A DNA stretch of 64,000 nucleotides, from positions 1-64,000 of the forward strand of contig DAOQSN010000003.1 of the NCBI GenBank assembly GCA_035356615.1, in the 5' to 3' direction. The position numbers were made by a program, and so were the translations under genes. Position 1 is the first letter of the stretch, and the number at the start of each line of letters is the position of its first letter. The DNA is from JAKQDH01 sp029558835. GTDB lineage: Bacteria > Planctomycetota > Phycisphaerae > UBA1845. A model generated the notes under the pieces. That model was not told where the DNA came from and did not search any database. It worked only from the letters and a program-made list of their open reading frames with translations. Of the stretch, positions 10,583 to 18,310 are shown piece after piece.

Positions 10583-11242
10583 ATGCAACCGGTTAAGACG
10601 TATGCGATGCTGGCGGCGATGTTGTGCATCGGGAGTGCGCTGGGAACGGCGGCGGCCTTGGCCGACGACCCGCCGCCGTACATCCCGGTGAACCTGGAAT
10701 GGCGCCCGGCCTGGCAGATGGTGGCACCGGGCAGCGCGGTCCAGATCGGGCTGTACGCCGTCGCCGACAGCGAGGAGGAAGAGCAGAAGATATCGGCCGC
10801 TCGCGTGCTTTTCGGATGGGACCCCGCCTATCTACTGCTGGAGGGGCTCAATCAGTCGGGGGCCGCCCCGTTGATGGTCTCGACGTTCCCCCAGAACGAC
10901 CCCTACGGCCTCAATGAGGCGAACGGGAGCGTCCCGTACCGTCCCCTCGATGGAGACGGGTACTACCAGGCTTGGGCGATGCTCGGAGACAACCTGTATG
11001 CCACGCCGGCGGGCACGCTGTTGACGACCTTCGTATTCACGGCCATGGACTACACGGCCGGAACGACGCTGGAGATCTTCGAGACGGCCGGTAACCCGCC
11101 GGGGACGAGTGCGGTGTTCGATGGCAACTGGGCGAACCGCAACATCCTGGCCGAGCGGGGTTGCGCGATGGTCGTCATTCCGGAGCCCGCGACGGTGCTC
11201 CTGTTGGCGACCGGTTGCCTGCTGTGGCGACGCCGGCGGTAG
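10583..11242 (+). CDS. PEP-CTERM exported protein, cohesin-like
   Basis: This 219-residue protein has a signal peptide (residues 1-27, hydrophobic core AMLAAMLCIGSALGTAAALA). Its C-terminus carries a PEP-CTERM sorting signal: IPEPA near residue 199, a hydrophobic segment (TVLLLATGCLLW) and a terminal RRRR. PEP-CTERM proteins are processed by an exosortase in the inner membrane and are usually linked to exopolysaccharide or biofilm matrix. No exosortase gene is in this window. The body (PGSAVQIGLYAVAD, then a beta-rich region) resembles cohesin-like domains common in planctomycete exported proteins. The start is chosen for the signal peptide and the GAGG 8 bases upstream. It lies between two other exported proteins on the same strand. 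Confidence 0.8.
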   Translation: MQPVKTYAMLAAMLCIGSALGTAAALADDPPPYIPVNLEWRPAWQMVAPGSAVQIGLYAVADSEEEEQKISAARVLFGWDPAYLLLEGLNQSGAAPLMVSTFPQNDPYGLNEANGSVPYRPLDGDGYYQAWAMLGDNLYATPAGTLLTTFVFTAMDYTAGTTLEIFETAGNPPGTSAVFDGNWANRNILAERGCAMVVIPEPATVLLLATGCLLWRRRR

Positions 11243-11571
11243 CGCAGCGACGCGGAGACTTGTCAGCCGGGCACGGCCGTGCCGACCATGCAGCCCGACG
11301 CGTAAAGTCAGCGCGGGCAGGCCCCTCGGGCGGGGTCCGCCCGCTTCTTCTGCGCTCGTAGTCTCGTGAAGCGGAGAGGTACGAACGGGTCGTGACCAGA
11401 GTGACGCGCGCACTGCATAGGACCACGCCAACGCGAAACCAACGTGGTACGCCTAAGCCAGCCGCGGGCGACTGCCGGCATGCCGCGGGGACGTCCGCGC
11501 ACGCCAATGGGAGGGCGTGGCGGCGCTGCGCTTGCCCATGCCACCCGCATTGGAGCGGCGGTTTCGCAAAC
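11243..11571. other. intergenic stretch with two palindromes
   Basis: It contains the perfect palindrome GGCACGGCCGTGCC (11270-11283) and the terminator-like hairpin at 11327-11343. From 11392 a frame continuous with the next gene is open, with a GTG start and GGAGAGG about 12 bases upstream. Its third-position GC is lower than in the gene proper and it encodes no recognisable signal, so I treat it as non-coding. Confidence 0.45.
11327..11350 (+). terminator. hairpin plus pyrimidine tract after the PEP-CTERM gene
   Basis: CGGGCGG and CCGCCCG form a perfect 7-bp stem with a GGT loop. CTTCTTCT follows immediately. This is the most terminator-like structure in the first 15 kb. Confidence 0.5.
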
Positions 11572-12444
11572 GTGTGGCGCTGTTTGGCGTCCATGTGCAC
11601 CGCGGCGGCCCTGCTGGCCGGAGCAGCCGCTGGGTCGGCAGGCATTGAGCAATCTCGCGGCGGCTTACCGCACCCACGCGTTGCGGCGGTCCCGCCGCCG
11701 CCGAACGGTCCCCACGCGGGGTTGATGACGGCCCCCGGTTCGATGGGCGTGGACGGCCACGGTGCCGGTGACACGGGACCGTTGCCCGGAGGCGACGTCC
11801 CCACCCTGCTCCTTCGTCTGAGCGACGATGGAGGTTACCTTTGCACCGCGCCCGGAGCGGAGTTCAGCGTAATCCTGTCCTTGCGCCATCCGCCGGGGCC
11901 GGTGGTCGGCTACCAGGCGTTCGTGCGTTTCGACGCCGACGACGTGACGTTTGTGCGGGGCACGTATTCCCATCCTGACCCGTTCGCCGTCCTCTTCGCC
12001 TACCCGATCGCGGCCGTCGATGGGCAGATTACCCTGGCGGCCGGCATACTCCCCGGTATCCAGCCGCCCCTGACGCACGACGCCGACCTCGCCACGCTGA
12101 CGTTTCTGGCGATTTCCGGCGCGGTGCCCACGGTCGTCGAGCTACCGTCGCACAATCCGCCGTCGCGTCTCATTCTCAGCGACGACACTCTGGTGCTCCC
12201 CAGGCTGGTCGACTCACCGTGGATCGTTCCGGTCAACGGTCCTCCCGATCCATGCGGCTGCTTCCGGCCTGACGTGAACACCGACGGGCGCGTCGATGCG
12301 GACGATTTCGGCCTGCTGTGGGAGTGCCTTAGCGGACCGCAGGTGACACCGCCCGCCGGCGGATGCGACTGTGCGGACCTCGATGCCGATGGCGACGTCG
12401 ACCTGGCCGACGTGGCCCGGCTGCAATGGGCATTCTCCGGCTGA
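11572..12444 (+). CDS. secreted cohesin-like protein with dockerin type I tail
   Basis: About 290 residues from a GTG at 11572. That start gives a normal signal peptide (VWRCLASMCTAAALLAGAAAGSAG). The frame is open back to a GTG at 11392 with a better-looking GGAGAGG, so the start is uncertain; an ATG at 11593 is also possible. The middle (PTLLLRLSDDGG to about PWIVPVNG) fits a cohesin-like beta-sandwich. The C-terminus has the paired calcium-loop pattern of dockerin type I: DVNTDGRVDADDFGLLWECL, then DLDADGDVDLADVARLQWAF. It is the last gene of the plus-strand secreted cluster and converges with the Type IIG gene. In planctomycetes such dockerin-tailed proteins are numerous and rarely belong to true cellulosomes. 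Confidence 0.75.
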   Translation: MWRCLASMCTAAALLAGAAAGSAGIEQSRGGLPHPRVAAVPPPPNGPHAGLMTAPGSMGVDGHGAGDTGPLPGGDVPTLLLRLSDDGGYLCTAPGAEFSVILSLRHPPGPVVGYQAFVRFDADDVTFVRGTYSHPDPFAVLFAYPIAAVDGQITLAAGILPGIQPPLTHDADLATLTFLAISGAVPTVVELPSHNPPSRLILSDDTLVLPRLVDSPWIVPVNGPPDPCGCFRPDVNTDGRVDADDFGLLWECLSGPQVTPPAGGCDCADLDADGDVDLADVARLQWAFSG

Positions 12445-12549
12445 GGGCGCTTCGCCCTGTTCCGCGAGCCCGGTAGCGACGCTGCGACACGCGTGCGTGC
12501 AAACACGCGTCGGCGGCGTTGAGGCTCGACCGCTCCCCGACGGTCGCGG

Positions 12550-15500
12550 CTAGCCACCGCCCCGCGTTGCCTCCTCGACGACGCGGATTTCGTCGTCTGT
12601 CAGACCGTAGAGCTCGTAGACAAGCCGGTCGATCTGTCGGTCGGTGGCGTCGATCTGGCGCTCGAGGGCGGTCCGCTTGTGCGGGGTCTTCGCCGCGGGA
12701 AGGGCCTGGTGCAGGTCGAGCATCGTCTGGACGAGGGTGACGAGGCGGTGGTAGCGTCCTCGCGGGCGCGGGGCCGCACGACCGGGAGGGCAAACCGGGA
12801 GACTGCGCGTTTCCTTCAAGACGATCTTCGGAAAATCGTCACGTTGAGCGATAGTCGACTTATGCAGGAAATACCAGGACAGAAGTCGGCTGTTAAGGAT
12901 ACCAAGCAAGTACCTGAGATCGGGCGCACCGGGAAGGGCGAGCACCGATTGCATCGACTTGTTCGTCACGAAGTCTTGTGATACCATGACAGCTTGAATT
13001 CGGAATTTCCGGCTGATGAGCTCGCGGAGCAGAAGCCGAGGTCCGGTGAAGTACCGTTCCGGCTTCGGCTCCGCGAGGGTATCGTCAAACTGAATGAACG
13101 CCGGCGGCCCCGGTTCGTAGGTGTATCTGCGCACGGTCCCGGTGAACGCCGGGCGCGCGTGTCGGCCCCGCGAACGCCCCGTGAGCGAAAACGGTGTGAC
13201 GCCTCGCTGGATGTCAGCGAAAGTGCTGAACGGGCGAGCGACGCTCTCAATCTTGCCGAGGATGGATGTAGCCGCGTCATCTGCGCAGGTCAGATACTCG
13301 TCCCTGTTGTGCGCGAGCCACCGCGTGAAGTCTGCCGCAAGGTAGTCCTCGTCTATCTCCGAGCTCTCCGAAATCCGATGCCGCTTCGGGAACGTTCGGA
13401 GTCTGACCGGACACGGCACGGTCCGTGGCCACTGGAGACGGTCCGCACGCTTGGCCAGGACAAACATAGTCGTGTCAACCCAGGCGCGAAAGACATCGTA
13501 CGGGAGGTTCACGAAAACTCGCGGATCCGTGGTACAAGCGAGCAGCCGACGTAGAGGCGAGAAATCCGCGCCGCTGTACCAGCCGGTCGGGGTGATGAAC
13601 GCGATCAGCCCCCCAGACTTCGCCAGACGAACCGCCTGCTCTATGAAGAGGGCGTAGCTGTCCACCCCTGAAGAAACGCCTTCAAAGCGACTTCGCAGAT
13701 ACAGAGACTCAGGCGCGCTGATTGCGGCTCCATACGGCGGGTTTCCGATGACCGCGTCGAAGCCGCAATCGGGGTCGGGGGCCCGGGACTGGGGAGTGGG
13801 GACTGGGGACTGGGCGCCTGCAACCCGAGCCCCGGAACCTGAGCCCCTGCCGCCCGGGCCTGACCCCCGAAACACCTCTGGGAACTCAGTCTTCCAGTCG
13901 AAGACGTTGATGCGCAGGCGCTCGTCCTCGTCGAACATGTTCAATTGCTGCCCGTTGTAGAAGTCCGGGCCGATCAGCGAGTTGCCGCACTTGATGTTGC
14001 GGTTCAGGTCGGGCAGGGCCCGTTCGTGGAAGAGCCGGAGCGTCGAGTCGATCGTCTCGCCGGTCTCGCCCTCCAGCACCTTCAGCAGCAACGACAGCTT
14101 GGTCGTCTCGACGGCCTGCGGATCGATGTCCACGCCGTAGATGTGGTTCAGCAGAATCCGCTTCTTTTCCTGGATGGTGAGGCGCCATTGACCGCCGGCG
14201 GCTTGGTAGATGGGAAGCGACGAACGGCGGGAGGCCTTGTCCGCAGATGACGCAGATTGACGCAGATTACATACCTGTGATGCCGGCTGCTGATCTGCGT
14301 TAATCGGCGAAATCTGCGGACCCGATCCGGGCATCTGGGCGACGTACCAGTCGCGGTGCCAGTCCAGCAGGTACTGGTACGCGCCCAGCAGGAACGATCC
14401 CGAACCGCAGGCAGGGTCGAGAATCCGCAGCCTGGAAATCGGGCCTAGGGGCTCGGGGTCAGGGGCTGGGCGGGGTTTCTTCGCAGGGCGGCGATGAGCG
14501 CGTTCAGGAGTTTTCCCACGCGCTGACAGAGATCCCAGATCGGCACGACGGCTTCCCGTTTCACCAAGTCGAGCCGCACCGCCAACGTCAGATGAGTCTC
14601 CAACTCTGCCAGCGAGCCCCGCGCCATGGAGAGGTGATGAAGGTAGTCGCCCCGGTGCGTCCGGCTGTGCCCCTCCGCGACGTTCGCCGGAATCGAGACG
14701 GCCGCTCGTTGGATCTGACTGGCCAGTCCGAAGCGCTCCTGCGCCGGCAGCGCTTTCGCCACACGGTAGACCTGCTCCACGAGGTCCATCGCTCTCTGCC
14801 ACACTTCCAGGTCGCGGTAGTGCTTGACGGCCATCGGCCTCGTCTCCCAAACCCCCACTCCCTGACCCCCGACCCCGAGTCCCGAGTCCCGAACCCCGTT
14901 CTTCGAGCAGCTTGCCGACCGTGTTCCTCACGATGTAGTCGACGATGTAGGTCGGCGTGTAGTACACGCCGCCGGCCTTGCGAACCTCGGGCTTCTCCTC
15001 GACCTTGGCGTGGTGGCCTTTCGTCAGGCGGATCACCTTGCCCAGGAACTGCTCATAGACGTGCCCCAGAATCTCCGGCGGTAGGACGGAGAACTCGTAG
15101 GGGCTGTCGGGGTAGTACAGGCCGCGAAGCACGTCCTTGAGCACGCGGTCATCAAGTTGCAGGCCCAGTGTCAGCTCATCGATTGCCCCGCGCCCGAACT
15201 CAGGTGTGAAGTAGAACAGCCCGGAGTTGTAGCGTTCATCGGCGCGGCGGAAGATCGCGCCCAGGCGCTCGTAGACCTTGTCCCCGTTGAGCAACCCCTG
15301 GAGTTGCCCGTAGCGCTCGATGCCCCGGTCTTCGCACAGGCGCAGGAAGACGACCCGGTCGATGGTGCGCTGGACGGCAAAGTTGAGGTCGCGGACCGAT
15401 AAGTCCGGATTACGCAACGCGAAGTTCTGCGCCAGCATCTCCCGCCAGAGCTCGATCTCCCGGAGAAACTCGGCGTCCACCTCGGCCGTGCCGCGCTTGC

Positions 15501-16083
15501 GTTTGTTGGATTCGGCGTATTGGTCGAAGGCACCCTTAAGGACGGCCTCCTTGGCGAACAAGCCGCTGATCCAATCCCAGTGGGCGGCGTATTGATCGCA
15601 GGTGCAGTAGAAGACGCGGGCCGTGGCGGGCTTGTCCGTTGGCGCAGGGCGGATGCGGCAGTCGTAAACCGCGAACTCCTCGAAGTCCGTCAGGACGGAG
15701 AGGGGCAGCTTGCTGGTCCAGGCGTAGCGACGGAGTTGATAAGCCGCCTCCGGATCGCTACTCAGGGCGACCGCCGGCTTCTTCGCCTCGACGAAGAACT
15801 TGCGCGTGCCGCCGATGCGGAAGCAGTAGTCGGGTGCCTTGGTGGCCCCGCCGATCTTGATGGCGTCCTCGTGGATGACGTCCTTGTAGGCTTCGGCCAG
15901 CCCGCCCTCGTTGTCCACGTCCCAGCCGAGGGCTTCGAAAAAGGGGTCGATGAACTCGCGGCGCACCTGGGTCTCATGGTAGCCTGGCGAGCCATACGCT
16001 TCGCGGTTGCGCGCGAAGCGCTCCGCCAGCTCCACCACCGTGGCCGGGCAGGGCGATTGCGCTTCGCGCTCTGAGGTGCTCAC
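12550..16083 (-). CDS. Type IIG restriction-modification enzyme (fused endonuclease and N6-adenine methyltransferase) carrying inserted repeats
   Basis: This single-chain restriction-modification protein of about 1177 residues would cut and methylate DNA at a specific site. The N-terminal nuclease has the PD-(D/E)XK pattern APDYCFR...FFVEAKK (Asp85, Glu99, Lys101). The methyltransferase has motif I DPACGSGSFLLG (Asp556) and motif IV NPPYG (781-785), the order of gamma-type N6-adenine enzymes of the Eco57I kind. The C-terminal part, ending in a DEIRVVEE-type tail, resembles the target-recognition and specificity region. The GTG at 16083 is chosen because the open frame upstream overlaps the kinase gene; its ribosome-binding site is poor. 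Three segments look inserted without breaking the frame: 13783-13862, 14240-14320 and about 14440-14900. The last carries its own gene in another frame. Whether the enlarged protein is active is unknown. It follows the kinase by 79 bases on the same strand. Confidence 0.85.
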   Translation of the reverse strand: MSTSEREAQSPCPATVVELAERFARNREAYGSPGYHETQVRREFIDPFFEALGWDVDNEGGLAEAYKDVIHEDAIKIGGATKAPDYCFRIGGTRKFFVEAKKPAVALSSDPEAAYQLRRYAWTSKLPLSVLTDFEEFAVYDCRIRPAPTDKPATARVFYCTCDQYAAHWDWISGLFAKEAVLKGAFDQYAESNKRKRGTAEVDAEFLREIELWREMLAQNFALRNPDLSVRDLNFAVQRTIDRVVFLRLCEDRGIERYGQLQGLLNGDKVYERLGAIFRRADERYNSGLFYFTPEFGRGAIDELTLGLQLDDRVLKDVLRGLYYPDSPYEFSVLPPEILGHVYEQFLGKVIRLTKGHHAKVEEKPEVRKAGGVYYTPTYIVDYIVRNTVGKLLEERGSGLGTRGRGSGSGGLGDEADGRQALPRPGSVAESDGPRGAGLPCGESAAGAGALRTGQSDPTSGRLDSGERRGGAQPDAPGRLPSSPLHGAGLAGRVGDSSDVGGAARLGETGSRRADLGSLSARGKTPERAHRRPAKKPRPAPDPEPLGPISRLRILDPACGSGSFLLGAYQYLLDWHRDWYVAQMPGSGPQISPINADQQPASQVCNLRQSASSADKASRRSSLPIYQAAGGQWRLTIQEKKRILLNHIYGVDIDPQAVETTKLSLLLKVLEGETGETIDSTLRLFHERALPDLNRNIKCGNSLIGPDFYNGQQLNMFDEDERLRINVFDWKTEFPEVFRGSGPGGRGSGSGARVAGAQSPVPTPQSRAPDPDCGFDAVIGNPPYGAAISAPESLYLRSRFEGVSSGVDSYALFIEQAVRLAKSGGLIAFITPTGWYSGADFSPLRRLLACTTDPRVFVNLPYDVFRAWVDTTMFVLAKRADRLQWPRTVPCPVRLRTFPKRHRISESSEIDEDYLAADFTRWLAHNRDEYLTCADDAATSILGKIESVARPFSTFADIQRGVTPFSLTGRSRGRHARPAFTGTVRRYTYEPGPPAFIQFDDTLAEPKPERYFTGPRLLLRELISRKFRIQAVMVSQDFVTNKSMQSVLALPGAPDLRYLLGILNSRLLSWYFLHKSTIAQRDDFPKIVLKETRSLPVCPPGRAAPRPRGRYHRLVTLVQTMLDLHQALPAAKTPHKRTALERQIDATDRQIDRLVYELYGLTDDEIRVVEEATRGGG
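13783..13862. repeat. G-rich/C-rich dispersed repeat inside the Type IIG gene
   Basis: Repeated GGGACTGGGGAGTGGGG-like units are followed by a complementary C-rich half (CCCGAGCCCCGG, CTGAGCCCC). In the protein this is a Gly/Ser/Arg/Pro-rich spacer just before the NPPY motif and has no counterpart in typical family members. It resembles the repeat that flanks the four-helix-bundle insert, here without a gene. Confidence 0.6.
14240..14320. repeat. palindromic dispersed repeat inside the Type IIG gene
   Basis: Two imperfect inverted arms of about 30 bases, beginning TCCGCAGAT and ending ATCTGCGGA, flank about 20 bases. The arms contain the GCAGATT...GATTAACGCAGAT pattern of a common bacterial interspersed repeat. 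It is read in frame as an Asn/Gln/Ser-rich spacer, between the two halves of the methyltransferase domain. Confidence 0.75.
14440..14900 (-). mobile_element. repeat-flanked insertion carrying a four-helix-bundle gene
   Basis: The conserved Type IIG sequence is interrupted after GKLLEER and resumes at LRILDPACG. The roughly 460 bases between have G-rich ends in inverted orientation, with CTCGGGGTCAGGGG-like sequence at the left and its C-rich complement near 14860-14895. One small gene lies inside. The host frame stays open through the whole insert as a low-complexity Gly/Arg/Pro stretch. Boundaries are approximate. No transposase is encoded, so mobility would have to be supplied in trans or by another mechanism. 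Confidence 0.6.
14445..14834 (-). CDS. four-helix-bundle protein (23S rRNA intervening-sequence protein family) nested inside the Type IIG gene
   Basis: A 129-residue protein on the same strand as the surrounding Type IIG gene but in another frame. It has the family hallmarks DLEVWQRAMDLVEQVY near the start, then FGLASQIQRAAVSIPANVAEG, and later ARGSLAELETHL. The family was first seen in intervening sequences within 23S rRNA genes and is also found as scattered single genes; relatives act as accessory proteins in diversity-generating retroelements. Its molecular role is not established. The start at 14834 is preceded by GGGAGACGAGG; eight more codons are open upstream. The flanks are G-rich inverted repeats. 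Being wholly nested in a gene it does not disrupt is the unusual point. Confidence 0.8.
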   Translation of the reverse strand: MAVKHYRDLEVWQRAMDLVEQVYRVAKALPAQERFGLASQIQRAAVSIPANVAEGHSRTHRGDYLHHLSMARGSLAELETHLTLAVRLDLVKREAVVPIWDLCQRVGKLLNALIAALRRNPAQPLTPSP

Positions 16084-16162
16084 GGCAGGGAGAATAGCAG
16101 GCGTCGCGCCGGGCTTCAACGCCTGGGCGACACGGCGCAGGAGCCAGCGGGAGCGCCGGTTG

Positions 16163-17119
16163 TCACTGTGCCAGTTCGTCCGGCAGATCGGCGAGGAAGT
16201 CTTCGAGGGGCAGCAGGCCGGTCTCGGCCAGGTCGGCTTCGAGTTCCTCGTCCAAGCCGAGGACGGTCTCGCCGGAGGCGGCCAACTCGCCTTCCGGACG
16301 CAGCAGAATGGCGCGGGCAATCTCCGCCCGCTCGATGAACGTAGGCATGTCGCGCAGCCGCCCGTCCATGTCGCCGGCGCAGCAATCCTCGATCAGACGC
16401 GCGACCGACATCGGCAGTTCCGCGCCGGCCGACTCCCCCGCCCGCGTGCGCAGCAGACCGGCGCGGGTGGGGGCGTCCAGGTTGATCGTCTGGTTCATTT
16501 GCGTGGGCACCGGACGGCCTGTGAGTACCCGATGCAGGGCCGCCCCCAGCCCGAACACGTCGGTCCGCTGGTCCAGCCGCTCCATCCGCACCTGCTCCGG
16601 TGCGATGTAGTCCGGGGTCCCCTGAATCTTGGTCTTGGCCTCTCCCAGCCGCGAGCTTTGCCCGAAGTCGATGAGCTTCACCTGGTCGTTGGGCATCAGC
16701 AGGATGTTGCCCGGCTTTAAGTCGGCATGCACGTACCCGGCGCAGTGCATGGCGTGGAGCCCCTCGGCCGCCCGGACGAACACCCGCAGCATGTCCGGGA
16801 TGCCGCGCGGCGCCTTCCCATCGGTCAAGGGCACGCCGTCCACGTACTCCATGAACAGCATCGCGCCGCGCAGCCGGAAGCGCTGGCGGATCATCCGCAA
16901 CTCGTACACCTTGCGAATGGCGGGATGGTCGATCAGTGACCCGATCGTGTACTCCGCCCGCAGCAGATTGGCTATGCGCACGTCCTCGGGCGACTGAATC
17001 TTGACGATCTTAACGGCGTAATCTCGCCCCGTGCGCATACACCGGGCACGATAGATGCGCGACTGGGCACCCGTCCCGAGCTTCTCTAGAAGCCGGAAGT
17101 TTGGGATGTCAAGTGTCAA
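16163..17119 (-). CDS. Hanks-type serine/threonine protein kinase, non-RD
   Basis: A 318-residue soluble kinase. The glycine loop is GTGAQSRIY (15-23), the ATP-anchoring lysine is in VKIVK (Lys37), the catalytic loop is HADLKPGN (131-138, Asp133, Asn138), DFG is at 151-153 and APEQ marks the activation segment. The usual Arg of HRD is replaced by Ala, so it is a non-RD kinase that may not need activation-loop phosphorylation. There is no transmembrane or sensor domain. The short C-terminal tail is Leu/Glu/Asp-rich. The start is a TTG preceded by GAGGGTGGG, and the stop of a possible 91-codon upstream ORF overlaps it. It sits 79 bases before the Type IIG gene on the same strand, which suggests co-transcription and possible regulation of, or cooperation with, the restriction enzyme. 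That link is inference. Confidence 0.85.
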   Translation of the reverse strand: MTLDIPNFRLLEKLGTGAQSRIYRARCMRTGRDYAVKIVKIQSPEDVRIANLLRAEYTIGSLIDHPAIRKVYELRMIRQRFRLRGAMLFMEYVDGVPLTDGKAPRGIPDMLRVFVRAAEGLHAMHCAGYVHADLKPGNILLMPNDQVKLIDFGQSSRLGEAKTKIQGTPDYIAPEQVRMERLDQRTDVFGLGAALHRVLTGRPVPTQMNQTINLDAPTRAGLLRTRAGESAGAELPMSVARLIEDCCAGDMDGRLRDMPTFIERAEIARAILLRPEGELAASGETVLGLDEELEADLAETGLLPLEDFLADLPDELAQ

Positions 17120-17391
17120 TTCCCACCCTCAACAGACAGTGCAAGCTGCCGGACGCTCCGCAGCAGGAGGAGCCCGAGTGAACCCCCAGGGCGCATCCAA
17201 ACGTGCATCGGCAGTTCGCTGCCGTCCCAGACACCTCCAGCGGAGTCGTCAAGCCGTCCGGATCGCCGCGCCGCAGTCTTGGCGCGGTCGGTCCACACGA
17301 TCAGCAGGCCTGGGGAGGGCAGAAAGCGGCGAACAGGTATGGGGACGAACGAATGATTGCGTACGGAAAGATTGTCTTCCGCTGTCTGCAC
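17116..17391 (-). CDS. possible small protein translationally coupled to the kinase
   Basis: A 91-codon frame from a GTG at 17391 whose TGA overlaps the TTG start of the kinase. A promoter-like sequence ends about 16 bases upstream of it, so the message would start almost at the GTG. The product has no recognised domain: a basic middle (DRAKTAARRSGRLDD) and a Leu-rich end (SLGLLLLRSVRQLAL). Codon bias is weaker than in the neighbours. It may be a leader peptide or simply the kinase 5' untranslated region. Confidence 0.35.
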   Translation of the reverse strand: MQTAEDNLSVRNHSFVPIPVRRFLPSPGLLIVWTDRAKTAARRSGRLDDSAGGVWDGSELPMHVWMRPGGSLGLLLLRSVRQLALSVEGGN

Positions 17392-17406
17392 ATCCCCAAC
17401 AAATCC

Positions 17407-17435
17407 AGTATAGGAACACGGAACCCGATGGTCAA
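17407..17435 (-). promoter_or_regulatory. sigma70-type promoter for the kinase / Type IIG operon
   Basis: On the minus strand TTGACC (17435-17430) and TATACT (17412-17407) are separated by exactly 17 bases, each matching five of six consensus positions. This is the best promoter match in the window. It points at the small ORF, the kinase and the Type IIG gene. The 327-base gap between the kinase and the metallophosphoesterase holds only this promoter and the small ORF. Confidence 0.6.
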
Positions 17436-17446
17436 ATCCAGGCTGG

Positions 17447-18310
17447 TTATCGGACTTCAGCCAGGGCGTGGGCCGCGTCCGGGGGGATGCTTTGCGGCGC
17501 GCCCTGGACGTCTTCCGGGGTGCGGGTCAGGGTCAGTGCTACCAACTCCGGGGGGCAATTGATGCGGATGCGTACCGGCCCCGAGAGACCGACCCCGGCC
17601 GTGACGTGGACCAGCGTGCCATTCAGGCGGTGCAGCCCCTGGGATGCCCTCAGCGGGATGCGATCGTGATTGAAGAGGCAACCGAGCTTGGTGAAGCGGA
17701 TCTGGCCCCCGTGGGTATGCCCGGACAGTAGCAGGAGGACCGAGCCTGGCCGAATGCGGTAGACGGCCGAGGGGTAGTGGGTCAGCAGGATGGTCGGCAA
17801 CGAAAGCGCGGGGTGGGGCAACGCGAGTTGCGGGTTGCCATCTCGGCGTGACCACTGGGCGAGGCCGGCAACGGCCAGCGTTTGCCCGCGAACGCGCAGC
17901 GGTTCCCACTCGTCGAGCAACAATCGGAACGGCAGGTTGGGGTGGGTCGCCATCGCTCGGCCGTCGTGGTTGCCGGGCACCGCGAACACCGGGACGCGTC
18001 CTGCCACCGGCTCAAACACGCGGCAGATCAGGTGGGCTACCTTGCGCCAGCGCCGCGTACGGGGTGCCAGGTCGCCGGTAACGGCCACGAAATCAACCGG
18101 GGTTTCGGCGAGCAGACGCTGGGTGTGCGTGAGTACGTCAGTCCATCCGCGCACGTGCAGGTCCGAGAGGTGCAGGATGCGGAGCCCCACGAGGGCCTCC
18201 GGCAGATGCGGGACTGCAACGGACCGGGTGCGCACGACCAGTGTCCCGTGCCGAACGTCGTCCACCTCGGACGGTGCGAACACGATGGTACCGGTGTCGG
18301 TTATGGTCAT
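17447..18310 (-). CDS. calcineurin-like metallophosphoesterase
   Basis: About 287 residues with all metallophosphoesterase signature blocks: SDLHVRG, VTGDLAPR, VPGNHDG, LLTHYP and SGHTHGGQIR. These supply the two-metal site. The GHTHGGQ ending resembles YkuE-type enzymes, but no signal peptide or membrane anchor is seen, so it is likely cytoplasmic. The substrate cannot be told from sequence. The ATG at 18310 is chosen because upstream residues are Arg/Pro-rich and uninformative; a TTG at 18418 is the alternative. Neither has a strong ribosome-binding site. It is divergent from the oxidoreductase genes. Confidence 0.85.
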   Translation of the reverse strand: MTITDTGTIVFAPSEVDDVRHGTLVVRTRSVAVPHLPEALVGLRILHLSDLHVRGWTDVLTHTQRLLAETPVDFVAVTGDLAPRTRRWRKVAHLICRVFEPVAGRVPVFAVPGNHDGRAMATHPNLPFRLLLDEWEPLRVRGQTLAVAGLAQWSRRDGNPQLALPHPALSLPTILLTHYPSAVYRIRPGSVLLLLSGHTHGGQIRFTKLGCLFNHDRIPLRASQGLHRLNGTLVHVTAGVGLSGPVRIRINCPPELVALTLTRTPEDVQGAPQSIPPDAAHALAEVR

